Positions 26,957 through 35,394 are shown, counted from the first letter of the stretch. The stretch: DNA of 64,000 nucleotides from DASQFQ01 sp963802905 (GCA_963802905.1 CAWDKH010000004.1:310001-374000); one strand, 5' to 3'. Numbers and translations are program-made. The notes: generated from the letters alone by a model not told the origin.

Positions 26957-26981
26957 ATTCGCCCTGTTGCATCGGGCGAAT
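26957..26981. promoter_or_regulatory. inverted repeat upstream of the leader frame
   Basis: ATTCGCCC and GGGCGAAT form a perfect 8-bp stem with a nine-base loop, 21 bases before the leader start on the minus strand. It may be an operator or an mRNA hairpin controlling the leader and hydrolase. Confidence 0.45.
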
Positions 26982-27125
26982 ACGCGCTGGTCGACATCCC
27001 ACTGCTGCGGTAGCTCCGACTCTGAGTCATCACACGGCCTCCCTCGTCCGGGCGGTGGTCCGCGCGGCGGGCTCGGCCCAGCGGGTCGGCGGCGTGCGCT
27101 CGGCCAGGGCCACGCCTGCGGTCGG

Positions 27126-28284
27126 TTAGCGAATCGAGCGCCAGCGGCTGTAGTTGCCCGCGCGATCGCGCACGCGCACGTACTTCGGCGCGCGGGTTGC
27201 CTTGTATTGGCTGATCCGCTTGAACGTGCGAGGCGTGCTCGGGTGCCGCTTGCGGTGCGCGAACTGCACCTTCGCGACCCCCGACGTCGCGTCCTTGGCG
27301 CGGATGCGCACGCGGTAGGTCCGGCCCTTCGACGCGGTCGCCGTGACCGCCGCGCTCGTCGCGCCACCAGATCCGACAGTCGCCGAGCTGACGGTCGGCT
27401 TAGTCTGGTCCAGGATGATGTCGTCCGTGAACGTTTGCGCGTCGTTGCTGAAGCGCAGGTAGACCGTCTTGGGCAGGCGCTCCCGGCCGGACTCCGCGAG
27501 ACGCCAGCGGATGGTATTCCTGACCGGGAACGTCTTAGCGGCACCGAAGCCGCCGTCATTCGCGACGCGAAGTGAGGACGCCCAGCTCGGGAGAGTTGAC
27601 AGACAGCGTCACGTCGGGATCGTTCGTGTAGAGCGCTCCGCCGTTGATCGTCATCCCCTGATCGGCGTTGGAACCATCACCACCTCCAGGCCCGGGCGCT
27701 GGCGGCAGACTCGGCGGGTATATCGGCGGGTTCGGATCGCTGTAGCCATCAAACCACGACTCGATGTGGTCGTCGCCGTGCGAACTGCCGATCGGGATCC
27801 GCCTCCAGTCGTGACCGATGAGGGCCGAGTTTGTGAACTCAGCCGTGACGGTATGGCCGTCGCCACTGATCGTGCCCGTGCCGGACAGGCTCCCGCCGGA
27901 TTTGTTCAATGACAGCGAGGTCGTCACCGACCACGAACGATCGTCTGTCGCGAAAGCCGACCAGCTCACCATCGCCATGTCGTACGTCACGCCGGGCGGT
28001 GCGATGTCGGATGCCTCCATTACTCCGTCGACACTGGAGCCCGGGTCAGCGCCGGTCCGCACGTCGCCGTAGTACATCCAGCTGACGCGCATCGTTCCAG
28101 CCGTATCGTCGTATCTCACGGCGATGGTCTTGAGGTCGAGCAGCGGGCCACTGAGCGCGGACACGTCACCCTGGGGATCCTGGACGGAACCCGTACGGAC
28201 GGCCGCGCTCGCGCCTGCTGGGGCAGCCGCGACGACCAGCGCCAGGGCGCCGATCGCGGCAGCGAACATCGTCTTGGTCTTCAT
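27126..28284 (-). CDS. secreted beta-sandwich/Ig-like protein, one frameshift
   Basis: About 385 residues. A signal peptide (MKTKTMFAAAIGALALVVAA, cleavage near ASA) precedes a domain of about 190 residues rich in beta strands and Asp/Ser/Gly (VQDPQGDVSALSGPLLDLKTI). A Pro-rich linker follows (PPIYPPSLPPAPGPGGG). The C-terminal Ig-like module (DQTKPTVSSATV, YRVRIRAKDATSGVAKVQF, APKYVRVRDRAGNYSRW) is a type common in secreted Thermoleophilia proteins. The frame shifts by one extra base near 27585. It lies between the collagen-like gene and the glycoside hydrolase, all on the same strand. Confidence 0.7.
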
Positions 28285-28387
28285 TGGGTTCTTTCGGCGC
28301 TTCTCTGGACAGGGGTCCTGACTGCCATCGGCCGGAATCGAGCGAGGCGAGATCCCGCAGTTGCTGTAGCAGCTGACTTCATCGCGC

Positions 28388-28807
28388 TCATCGCTGGTCG
28401 CAGGAGTTGCGGCTGTAGCGGTCGACGGCCTCGCTTCCCTCGTCCGTGTAGCCGCCCGTCTCGATCTTGCCGTCCTGCATGTCCTCCCAGATTTGACGGC
28501 ACATCTCCTCGTACTCCGGGCCCTCCGTGCACACACCGGTGCCGCCCGCGTAGCTGCTGCATTCGTCGGTGTCGTCGTCCGAGTTCTCCTCGTAGGTGAC
28601 GTTCTCGTCGCCGGCGAGGCCGTCGGCACCGTCAGTGCCGTCCTTCCCCGGGGCGCCGCTCGGCCCGCGCTGCCCGACGAGACCCTGCTCGCCTTGCGGG
28701 CCCTGCGGCAGCAGCTGGGGGGCGTAGCGGGCGGTGGCAACGGTCGTGCCCGCCGAGGTGGCGATTACGGCTACCGCGACAGCGACGCCGATCAGGAGCT
28801 TCTTCAT
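28388..28807 (-). CDS. secreted protein with short collagen-like stretch
   Basis: A 139-residue protein. N-terminal signal or anchor helix (MKKLLIGVAVAVAVIATSAG), then about twelve Gly-X-Y triplets (GPQGEQGLVGQRGPSGAPGK, then DGTDGADGLAGDE), then an acidic domain of 70 residues with four cysteines (DECSSYAGGTGVC, EEMCRQIWEDM, RNSCDQR) likely forming two disulfides. AAGAAAG lies upstream of the ATG. Bacterial collagen-like proteins are usually surface-exposed stalks; the acidic cysteine-rich head would be the functional end. It is probably the first gene of the secreted-protein cluster, and it is divergent from a small HTH gene. Confidence 0.72.
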   Translation of the reverse strand: MKKLLIGVAVAVAVIATSAGTTVATARYAPQLLPQGPQGEQGLVGQRGPSGAPGKDGTDGADGLAGDENVTYEENSDDDTDECSSYAGGTGVCTEGPEYEEMCRQIWEDMQDGKIETGGYTDEGSEAVDRYSRNSCDQR

Positions 28808-28931
28808 CGATTGCTTTCTTCGTTGTTCGTGGACATCGAAACGGGCGGGGCGTCCCCCCAGGGCGCGCCCCGCCCGGTGATCCCTGCAGTGGAGGGCCTT
28901 GTCCTTCGGACTCCGTAGACACATACCTAAG

Positions 28932-29064
28932 AACGTAAAGCACGTTACAGTTAGAGAAATATCTTTACGTCCGCTTGAACAAAGCTGCAGAACCACGAAG
29001 GTGCGCTCAATTGGTTTCCGCGATCCGTCACGTACATCGTCGCGAGCGACAAGTACGTTACAGT
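28932..29064. promoter_or_regulatory. AT-rich divergent control region with repeats
   Basis: ACGTAAAG (28933-28940) and CTTTACGT (28963-28970) form an 8-bp inverted repeat; AACGT-N5-ACGTT overlaps its left arm. The word ACGTTACAGT occurs twice (28942-28951 and 29055-29064). The second copy contains TACAGT six bases before the ATG of the HTH gene, placed as a -10 box for a leaderless mRNA. No good -35 box is seen. The region is notably AT-rich for this window. Confidence 0.5.
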
Positions 29065-29070
29065 GTCCGC

Positions 29071-29313
29071 ATGCCCGAACGCGATCGCGCGCAGATGTAC
29101 GCAGAAGCCAATCCCACGCTCGAGCTGATCCGCGAACTCGGCGCCGAGCGTGCCCGGGCCCGGGCACACGCTCTCGAGCTCAGTCACCAACTCGCGCCCC
29201 TGCTTCAAAAGGCCGCAGCGTTGGGCATTCCCAAGACGGATCTCGCCACGATCGCGCAAATAAGCCGCCCCGCGCTGGCGCAGATGCTCGATCCCACGAC
29301 CCCCCCTGAATAG
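29071..29313 (+). CDS. small helix-turn-helix protein
   Basis: An 80-residue all-helical protein: a long Ala/Arg/Glu helix (LELIRELGAERARARAHALELSHQLAPLLQKA), then a helix-turn-helix-like end (GIPKTDLATIAQISRPALAQML). The layout resembles short phage or antitoxin-type regulators. The ATG is preceded by a -10-like TACAGT, suggesting leaderless translation. The repeated ACGTTACAGT word around its own promoter would suit autoregulation, perhaps together with the divergent collagen-like cluster. The domain call is by eye only. Confidence 0.55.
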   Translation: MPERDRAQMYAEANPTLELIRELGAERARARAHALELSHQLAPLLQKAAALGIPKTDLATIAQISRPALAQMLDPTTPPE

Positions 29314-29683
29314 TCCAACGCCCTGCCCGGACGTGCGCTGGGGCACTTGCCGCAGTCGTCGGCAGTCCAGGCACGAGCAGGCGTCTCATCGCGATACCCG
29401 TTTTTGAGTCAGCGCTTGGGCTCACGTCCCCGCGCTTCCAGCGCACCGGCGGCGTGCGCTTGGTCGGCAGCGGCACGGTTGTCGAATGGCGACGGTTGAG
29501 GAAGGTGTACGTCCAGCCCAGCCGGGCAACGACGCGTCATCCAATCCTTCTTGACGTCGCGACACCCGCATCAGCGCCACCATCCCGCTCACACCGAGCG
29601 ACGCGACAGACCGCGAAGTCTGACTTCGTCGAGCGCGTCGCCGACCTGCGGCCGGAATCGGTCCGGTCTGGAACACTCGGCGG
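29314..29683. other. intergenic stretch without a recognisable gene
   Basis: No credible reading frame with the window's codon pattern and no clear RNA element. It carries the promoter for the GNAT-AAA+ gene if that gene is transcribed alone. Confidence 0.4.
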
Positions 29684-30973
29684 ATGCCCGCGCCCAGGGT
29701 GCACGATTTCCATGACGACGATCTCGACCAGGTCGTCCGCGTCTGGGAAGAGTCCCGGGCGCCCGGGCGGCATGCGGTGCACGGGCTGGCCGAGGTGCTG
29801 GCAGCGATCCGCGACGACGGCGTCGCTGTCGTCGCGACGGTCGGCGAGGTCGTGGTGGCGGCGGCTGCGGCACGCGTCACCGGCGACCGCGCGTGGGTGG
29901 TTCTGGTTGCGATCGCGAAGGACTGGCGCGGGCAGGGCCTCGGCAGCGCGATGCTGATCGAACTCGAGAAGCGTCTCATGGCTCGCGGTGTGCACCGGCT
30001 CTCGGCGCTGCTGGGCGAGGACGACACCGGCGCGCAGGCGCTCCGCAACCGCGGCTACCAGCAGCGTGACCTCGCGTACTTCGAGCGCGTGGTGCCGTTG
30101 CAGCCCGCCGAGGTCGGGCTGCTCGGCGAGCTCGGTGGCCGGATCCTGCCCGCGGATCTGTGGGACGCGCTCGCCGGCATGGAACGCGAGAAGGAGGTCA
30201 TCGAGCGACGGATCGTGCTGCCGCTCGACGACCCCGACATGGCAGAGGAGTACGGCGTTCAGCCGCCACGTGCGGTGGTGCTGTTCGGGCCGCCCGGGAC
30301 CGGCAAGACGACGTTCGCCAAGGCGGTGGCATCGCGCCTTGGCTGGCCGTTCCTGGAGGTGTTCCCGTCGCGGCTGGCTGCAGCCGGCGGTGGGCAGGCG
30401 CTGGCGCTGCGCGAGACGTTCGCCGAGATCGACGAGCTCGAGCACGCCGTGGTGTTCATCGACGAGGTCGAGGAGATCGCCGGCCAGCGCGGCGGCAGGC
30501 CGCCGTCAAGTACCGAGGGCGTGACGAACGAGCTGCTCAAGATCATCCCCGCGTTCCGCGAGCGCGGAAATCGGCTGCTCGTGTGCGCGACGAACTTCGT
30601 CCGGTCGCTCGACCCGGCGCTGCTGCGCCACGGGCGCTTCGACTACGTGATTCCCGTCGGGGCGCCCGACGCCGCCGCCCGGGCGGCGATCTGGCGGCGC
30701 TACATCCCCGCGGGAATCCTGGGAGCCATCGATGTCGACGCGCTTGTCGCCGCCAGCGAGCTCTTCACGCCGGCTGACATCGAGTTCGCCGCGCGCAAGG
30801 GCTCACAGCACGCGCTCGAGGCGGCCGTCTACGGCGGCGAGGACGACCGACCTCAGCGGCAGGGGCCCGTGACCGCCGACTACCTCGCTGCTCTCGAGCA
30901 GACGCGGCCGACGCTCACCCGGGCGATGCTCGACGAGTTCACCGAGGACATCGAAAGCATCGCCCGGCTCTGA
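29684..30973 (+). CDS. GNAT acetyltransferase - AAA+ ATPase fusion protein
   Basis: A 429-residue protein with two clear domains. Residues 1-140 are a GNAT fold (DLDQVVRVWEESRAPG; acetyl-CoA loop AKDWRGQGLGSAMLIELEKR; LLGEDDTGAQALRNRGYQQR). Residues about 165-380 are an AAA+ module of the classic clade: Walker A GPPGTGKTTFAKAVASRLGW, Walker B AVVFIDEVEEIAG, sensor 1 LLVCATNFVRSLD, arginine-finger segment LLRHGRFDYVIPVG, and sensor 2/lid FTPADIEFAARKGS. No protease, nuclease or membrane segment is attached. It may acetylate a protein or tRNA substrate that the ATPase remodels. It is a single-gene cargo of an island module. Confidence 0.85.
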   Translation: MPAPRVHDFHDDDLDQVVRVWEESRAPGRHAVHGLAEVLAAIRDDGVAVVATVGEVVVAAAAARVTGDRAWVVLVAIAKDWRGQGLGSAMLIELEKRLMARGVHRLSALLGEDDTGAQALRNRGYQQRDLAYFERVVPLQPAEVGLLGELGGRILPADLWDALAGMEREKEVIERRIVLPLDDPDMAEEYGVQPPRAVVLFGPPGTGKTTFAKAVASRLGWPFLEVFPSRLAAAGGGQALALRETFAEIDELEHAVVFIDEVEEIAGQRGGRPPSSTEGVTNELLKIIPAFRERGNRLLVCATNFVRSLDPALLRHGRFDYVIPVGAPDAAARAAIWRRYIPAGILGAIDVDALVAASELFTPADIEFAARKGSQHALEAAVYGGEDDRPQRQGPVTADYLAALEQTRPTLTRAMLDEFTEDIESIARL

Positions 30974-31138
30974 GAGCGACTCGCGGGCGTAGTAGCAGCG
31001 CCGGGGGATCGCCGCTGCGCTATCGCAATGGACAACCCGCGGAACGACCGCCGCTCGTATCCGCGGGTTCGCGCGGACAGGCAGACAGGCGGGTCGCCGG
31101 CGGCAGCTACGACGTCACCCGGAACTGCTGTGTGATGC

Positions 31139-31184
31139 GAGCGTCGCTCCTAGAGACGAATCGGGCCCCCGCTATCGGAAGCCG
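31139..31184 (+). repeat. degenerate att-like repeat, copy C
   Basis: GCGTCGCTC, five variable bases, then GACGAATCGGGCC as in copies A and B. The right part (CCCCCGCTAT-CGGAAGCCG) is the end of tRNA-fMet and its 3' flank with one base missing. It marks the junction between the GNAT-AAA+ module and the reductase module. Confidence 0.7.
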
Positions 31185-31235
31185 TCACGAGATCCTTGGG
31201 TGCCCCGAAGCCCGCGCTGATCCGACGTCGGGCAC

Positions 31236-31799
31236 TCAGCGCCTGGTTTCGTACCTGGTCAGGAGCACGCCGTCGGGAAACGTCCGGGTCTCCACCAGGC
31301 TCAGGTTCACCCAGTTGTCCAGGGCCGTGAAGAACGGCGTGCCGCCGCCCACCAGGACCGGATGGGTGACGATCGCGTACTCGTCGATCAGCCCGGCCCG
31401 CATGGCCGCCGCGGCGAGTGTGGCGCCGGCGACGTCCATGGGACCGCCGTCCTCAGTCTTCAGCCGGGTGATCTCGGTGACAGCGTCGCCGGTGACCAGG
31501 CGGGCGTTCCAGTCGACCGCGCTGGTCGTCGAGGAGAACACCACCTTCGGCATGTCCCGCCAGCGGCGGGCGAACTCGATCTGCGCCGGTGTGGCGCCAG
31601 GCTGCTGGTCGGCGGTCGGCCAGTGGGAGCTCATCGTCTCCCACAGTTTGCGCCCGTACAGCGCCAGGCCCGTCGCCCCCACCCGGTCGGACCACCACTG
31701 GAACAGTTCGTCGCTCGGCACGCTCCAGCCGAGGTCGTCGCCGGGCGCGGCGATGTAGCCGTCCAGGCTCAGGTTCATGCCGAAGGTCAGTTTCCGCAT
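31236..31799 (-). CDS. RibD C-terminal / dihydrofolate-reductase-fold protein
   Basis: A 187-residue NADPH-dependent reductase-fold protein. It opens with the signature KLTFGMNLSLDGYIAAPGDD, has LALYGRKLWETM in the middle and a nucleotide-binding segment around DVAGATLAAAAMRAGLIDEY ahead of HPVLVGGGTPFF. Proteins of this type are related to RibD and DHFR, but most have unknown substrates. It is the only gene of the last island module. A second, different family member lies 1 kb to the right. Confidence 0.85.
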   Translation of the reverse strand: MRKLTFGMNLSLDGYIAAPGDDLGWSVPSDELFQWWSDRVGATGLALYGRKLWETMSSHWPTADQQPGATPAQIEFARRWRDMPKVVFSSTTSAVDWNARLVTGDAVTEITRLKTEDGGPMDVAGATLAAAAMRAGLIDEYAIVTHPVLVGGGTPFFTALDNWVNLSLVETRTFPDGVLLTRYETRR

Positions 31800-31838
31800 G
31801 GCGTCAGCCTCCCATGAGTCGGTATTCGGCGCACAGAC

Positions 31839-31888
31839 CTATACGGAAGCCGCCTCTCGCCAGGCGGCTTTCGTGCTTAACGGGTCGG
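31839..31888 (+). repeat. 50-bp direct repeat, right copy
   Basis: Exact duplicate of 17793-17842, including CTA of the tRNA end and the terminator hairpin (31847-31870), but without a tRNA in front. It is taken as the right boundary of the island. Confidence 0.85.
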
Positions 31889-31944
31889 GACCGAAGAGGC
31901 GCTCGGTCTCCTGAACGCGGAGCGCGTTCCGAAAGCAGCACAAG

Positions 31945-31968
31945 ACACTTAGGTAGTTGCCTAAGTGT
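31945..31968. promoter_or_regulatory. palindromic operator of the ArsR-type gene
   Basis: ACACTTAGG-TAGTTG-CCTAAGTGT, a perfect 9-bp inverted repeat ending 17 bases before the ArsR start codon. Such a site directly upstream of an ArsR-family gene is typical of autoregulation. Confidence 0.65.
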
Positions 31969-31985
31969 GCGCTACGATGCGGCCC

Positions 31986-32339
31986 ATGGCGACCGCCGAC
32001 GCAGCACAGCTCGACCGGGCGTTCCACGCGCTCGCCGACGAGAGCCGCCGCGCGATGGTCGTCCGCCTGTCGCGCGGCGCGGCCTCCGTGAGCGAGCTCG
32101 CCGCACCGCTGGACATGTCGCTGCCGTCCGTGATGCAGCACCTCGACGTGCTGCAGCGCAGCGGCATCGTGCGCTCGGAGAAGGTCGGCCGCGTCCGGAC
32201 GTGCCGGCTCGAGCCCGGCCCCATGCGCACGCTCGAGCAGTGGATCGTCGAGCACCGCGCGATCTGGGAGGGGCACTTTGACCGCCTCTCCGGCGTCCTC
32301 GACGACGCCTTCCCCACCGACCAAGGAGACCGCCGATGA
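31986..32339 (+). CDS. ArsR-family transcriptional regulator
   Basis: A 117-residue winged-helix regulator: FHALADESRRAMVVRLSRGAASVSEL, then recognition helix region LDMSLPSVMQHLDVLQRSGIV and wing SEKVGRVRTCRLEPGP. There are no cysteine pairs for metal binding, as in the ArsR subgroup paired with SRPBCC proteins. It is the first gene of a three-gene operon, overlapping the next by ATGA, and lies behind its own palindromic site. Confidence 0.88.
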   Translation: MATADAAQLDRAFHALADESRRAMVVRLSRGAASVSELAAPLDMSLPSVMQHLDVLQRSGIVRSEKVGRVRTCRLEPGPMRTLEQWIVEHRAIWEGHFDRLSGVLDDAFPTDQGDRR

Positions 32340-32797
32340 GCATCCGCCAGCACGACTTCACGATCGAGCGACGCTTCCGCCAGACCCCGACGCAGACGTT
32401 CCGCGCGTTCGCGGACCCGGAGCTCAAGCGGCGCTGGTTCGGCGTGCCCGAGGGCTGGACCGACGCCAATTGGGAGCTCGACTTCCGTGTCGGCGGCAGC
32501 GAGGTGAGCGTGGGACGCGATCCGCGCGGGACGGTGCACGAGTTCCGCAGCCGGTACCACGACATCGTCGACGGTGAGCGGATCGTCTTCGCCTACGACC
32601 TCCTGCTCGACGGGCGGCTCATCTCCGTGTCGCTGACGACCGTCGAGGTGCGGCCCGACGGCGCCGGCACGCGGCTCGTCTTCACCGAGCACGGCGCGTT
32701 CTTCGACAATCTCGAGGATCCGGCGGAGCGCGAGCACGGCACCGGCCTGCTGCTCGACGGGCTCGCCGCCTTCCTCGGTGAGCAGGTCGCCGCGTGA
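32336..32797 (+). CDS. SRPBCC (AHSA1-like) domain protein
   Basis: A 153-residue START-like fold protein: FTIERRFRQTPTQTFRAFADPELKRRWFG at the N-terminus and the C-terminal helix segment EREHGTGLLLDGLAAFL. Members bind hydrophobic ligands; those encoded after an ArsR gene are common in Actinobacteria and often of unknown function. It overlaps the regulator upstream (ATGA) and the reductase downstream (GTGA). Confidence 0.85.
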   Translation: MSIRQHDFTIERRFRQTPTQTFRAFADPELKRRWFGVPEGWTDANWELDFRVGGSEVSVGRDPRGTVHEFRSRYHDIVDGERIVFAYDLLLDGRLISVSLTTVEVRPDGAGTRLVFTEHGAFFDNLEDPAEREHGTGLLLDGLAAFLGEQVAA

Positions 32798-33402
32798 TGC
32801 CGGACACCACCTGCCACATGTCGATCTCGCTCGACGGCTTCGTCGCCGGGCCGGACCAGAGTCGCGAGCACCCGCTCGGGAAGCGCGGAAGGGAGGTCCA
32901 CGCCTGGCACCTCGGCGACGAGCGCGCCAACGAGGCCGACGAGACGGCGGCCGGCTGGCTCATGCGCCCGCGCGGCGCCTACGTCATGGGCCGCAACATG
33001 TTCGGGCCGATCCGCGGCGAGTGGGAGGAGGACTGGCGTGGCTGGTGGGGGCCCGAGCCGCCCTACCACGCGCCGGTGTTCGTGCTCACCCATCACGCTC
33101 ACGAGCCGATCGAGATGGAGGGCGGGACAACCTTCCACTTCGTCACCGACGGCTTCGACGCCGCCTACGCACAGGCGCGTGAGACGGCCGGCGACGACGG
33201 CGTAGACATCGCGGGCGGCGCCTCGACCGTGCGGCAGGCGCTCGTCGCCGGGGTCGTCGACGAGCTCACGCTCGACATCGCACCGGTTCTGCTCGGGTCC
33301 GGCGAGCGGATCTTCGACGGCGTCGAGTCCTTCGGGTTGGAGCCCATCGAGGTGTTGCACTCGCCGCTGGCCACGCACATCCGCTACCGCCGGGCGAGCT
33401 GA
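32794..33402 (+). CDS. dihydrofolate-reductase-fold protein (RibD C-terminal type)
   Basis: A 202-residue protein with MSISLDGFVAGPDQS near the start, AYVMGRNMFGPIRGEW, DIAGGASTVRQALVAGVVDEL and IAPVLLGSGERIF, all typical of YyaP/RibD-type reductases. GTG at 32794 overlaps the previous stop; an ATG directly follows. As the third gene of the ArsR-SRPBCC unit it likely acts on the same unknown compound. It differs clearly from the island copy at 31.2 kb. Confidence 0.87.
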   Translation: MMPDTTCHMSISLDGFVAGPDQSREHPLGKRGREVHAWHLGDERANEADETAAGWLMRPRGAYVMGRNMFGPIRGEWEEDWRGWWGPEPPYHAPVFVLTHHAHEPIEMEGGTTFHFVTDGFDAAYAQARETAGDDGVDIAGGASTVRQALVAGVVDELTLDIAPVLLGSGERIFDGVESFGLEPIEVLHSPLATHIRYRRAS

Positions 33403-33422
33403 AGGCCGGTATCCGATACGTC

Positions 33423-34001
33423 TCAGGCCGGGGCGGGCGCGATCGGGCCGTCGTGCAGCTCGCCGCTCTGCTTGTGGAGTTGCCAGCCGGCGACGATGAA
33501 CAGGGCTCCGCGCGCGATCAGGACGATGCCGATGATCACGGCGACCGTCGACAGGCTGAGATCAGGCCAGGCCAGGATCACGATGCCCGCGAGAAGGTCG
33601 AAGATCGCGGTGACGATGTTTCCGCCGCGCCCCTCGGGTTCTCCCAGTGCGACGACGAACCGCACGACGCCGGTGACGACGAACCACACGCCGACGATCA
33701 GGGTGAAGACCACGAGCGTGTCGAACGGCTTCTTGATCAGTACCAGGCCGGCGATCGCGCTGAGCACGCCGATGAGCGCGAGCAGGCCGCGGCCATCGCC
33801 CTTGCCGAAGATCGAGCCGAAGATCGCCAGGAGGCCGTCGACCAGCAGGAAGATGCCGGCGATGACCGTGAACGTGCTGAGCGTCTCATGGGGCGAGACG
33901 ACGAAGAACACGCCGATACCAAGGGTCACAACACCGAACAGCACGGGCAGCCACCACAAGCTCGTGACGGGCCGCAGGTTGTCAGCAGCGTTCGTGGACA
34001 T
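33423..34001 (-). CDS. HdeD-family membrane protein (DUF308)
   Basis: A 192-residue protein with six membrane helices in three hairpins (WWLPVLFGVVTLGIGVFFVV, VIAGIFLLVDGLLAIFG, ALIGVLSAIAGLVLI, VFTLIVGVWFVVTGVVRF, and two more). This is the DUF308 repeat pattern known from HdeD, an acid-stress-linked protein of enteric bacteria. The role in Actinobacteria is unknown. It converges with the reductase gene. Confidence 0.85.
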   Translation of the reverse strand: MSTNAADNLRPVTSLWWLPVLFGVVTLGIGVFFVVSPHETLSTFTVIAGIFLLVDGLLAIFGSIFGKGDGRGLLALIGVLSAIAGLVLIKKPFDTLVVFTLIVGVWFVVTGVVRFVVALGEPEGRGGNIVTAIFDLLAGIVILAWPDLSLSTVAVIIGIVLIARGALFIVAGWQLHKQSGELHDGPIAPAPA

Positions 34002-34086
34002 GGTGCGTGCCTCCCGAGAGCGGAAACGACAGGGATCCCGTGGTTCGCCCCGCTCCTCGTGATTCCTGCCTGCCGCAAGCCAGGCC

Positions 34087-34779
34087 CTAGCCGACCGAAT
34101 CCATGCGGGCCCGGCTCGCCCTGAGGATGACGACGCTGACGGCGGCGACCCACGCGGGGAACACGAGGATCAGCAACTCGGTGTAGGACACGTTCAGGAT
34201 CAGGACGAGTGCCGCGACATAGCCCGTCACCACGAGCCAGCGCGGGAAGACGCCCAGGCGCATGCCGATGGTGGAGGCGACGATCATGAAGACGGCGGCC
34301 ATCCGCATGGCGTAGATGAAGAGGAACCCGAAGGCGAGCGCGCGGACCGCCACGATGGTCTCCGGGGCCGGGACGGGTGAGTTGTTGAACTTGACCGCGG
34401 CCAGCTGCGAGCCGCCGGCCCCCGCGGCGATGAACAGCATCGCCACGAAGAGCAGGCCGCTGCCGAGGAAGACGGTCGCGAAGAACCGGTCCTCGCGGTC
34501 GCCGATGAGGTTGCGGACCGCTGCGATGAACCAGAGGAAGGCGATGCCGGAGAAGGGCGCAAGGTAGACGCCGACGAGCGAGACGCGGCTGGCGTGCTTG
34601 CCGAGGTAGAAGTCCCGGATCTCGGCCGCCGTGCTCCCGGCTGACGGGTGGTTGCGCAAGATCAGGATCGACGCGACGAAGAGGCCGGCGAAGGCGAGTC
34701 CGGCGACGCCCGCGGCACGCGGTGTCTCCAGCCGCCGGTCGACCTGCGAGCTCTCTGGGGCTGTGTCGGAAGGGGCCAT
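34087..34779 (-). CDS. multi-pass membrane protein, unknown function
   Basis: A 230-residue protein with six predicted helices (AGLAFAGLFVASILIL, LVGVYLAPFSGIAFLWFIAAV, FLGSGLLFVAMLFIAAG, ALAFGFLFIYAMRMAAVFMIV, WLVVTGYVAALVLILNV, ILVFPAWVAAVSVVIL). A short acidic cytoplasmic N-terminus precedes them, and a polar loop IRDFYLGKHASRVS lies between the first two. Similar unnamed proteins are common in Actinobacteria. It is transcribed in the same direction as the HdeD-family gene. Confidence 0.78.
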   Translation of the reverse strand: MAPSDTAPESSQVDRRLETPRAAGVAGLAFAGLFVASILILRNHPSAGSTAAEIRDFYLGKHASRVSLVGVYLAPFSGIAFLWFIAAVRNLIGDREDRFFATVFLGSGLLFVAMLFIAAGAGGSQLAAVKFNNSPVPAPETIVAVRALAFGFLFIYAMRMAAVFMIVASTIGMRLGVFPRWLVVTGYVAALVLILNVSYTELLILVFPAWVAAVSVVILRASRARMDSVG

Positions 34780-34902
34780 GCTCCAGCCCGACTGTCGCTG
34801 GATCGGAGGCGGGCCACATCATCCGTTCAGGAGGACAACCGGAGGCACAGATCACCCTGACAGGGCGATGCGCCGCGCGGCCGTGGCGCGTACCGTTATG
34901 GC

Positions 34903-35388
34903 ATGGCTTCCACCAGCACTGAGTTCGGCAGCTCGCAGCTGCTCTTGACCGACGCGCGGCTCGTCCTCGCGTTGCTCAACCATCTCCGGTACCAGGCGCT
35001 GAACCACACGCTCGGCCTGTCGCGCGAGCAGGCGAACGTGCTTACCGCCGTGGTGCTGCTGGGCGCCGCCGACGGCGCGTTCGCGACCACGCGACGGATC
35101 ACCGGCGTTCGCCCGCACGTGTCCGGCGCCGACGCGGCCCTCGGCGCGGCCGCGGTGCGTGAGGCGTCGCTCAGCATGGCCGGGCCGAGCGTCCGAGCGA
35201 TCCCGGGCCTGGGGGCGCTCGTTGCGTTCGCGATCCTCGGCGGATTCGCCGCCCCCGCTCTGCGGCGGGCCGGCCAGCGCGTACGCACCGGCCAGCAGCG
35301 ACTGCGCGCCGCCGAGGCGCGGCTGCGCGGCGAGCGGATCAAGCGCTACGCAGACGCGAGCGCCCGCGCGCGGTCAAGCGCGGCGTAA
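34903..35388 (+). CDS. small Ala-rich protein with one membrane segment
   Basis: A 161-residue protein. The N-terminal half contains HLRYQALNHTLGLSREQANVLTAVVLLG, the middle a hydrophobic segment (GLGALVAFAILGGFAAPAL), and the C-terminus a basic amphipathic helix (RVRTGQQRLRAAEARLRGER). I do not recognise a family. It converges with the flavoprotein gene, six bases apart. Confidence 0.65.
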   Translation: MASTSTEFGSSQLLLTDARLVLALLNHLRYQALNHTLGLSREQANVLTAVVLLGAADGAFATTRRITGVRPHVSGADAALGAAAVREASLSMAGPSVRAIPGLGALVAFAILGGFAAPALRRAGQRVRTGQQRLRAAEARLRGERIKRYADASARARSSAA

Positions 35389-35394
35389 CCCCCC

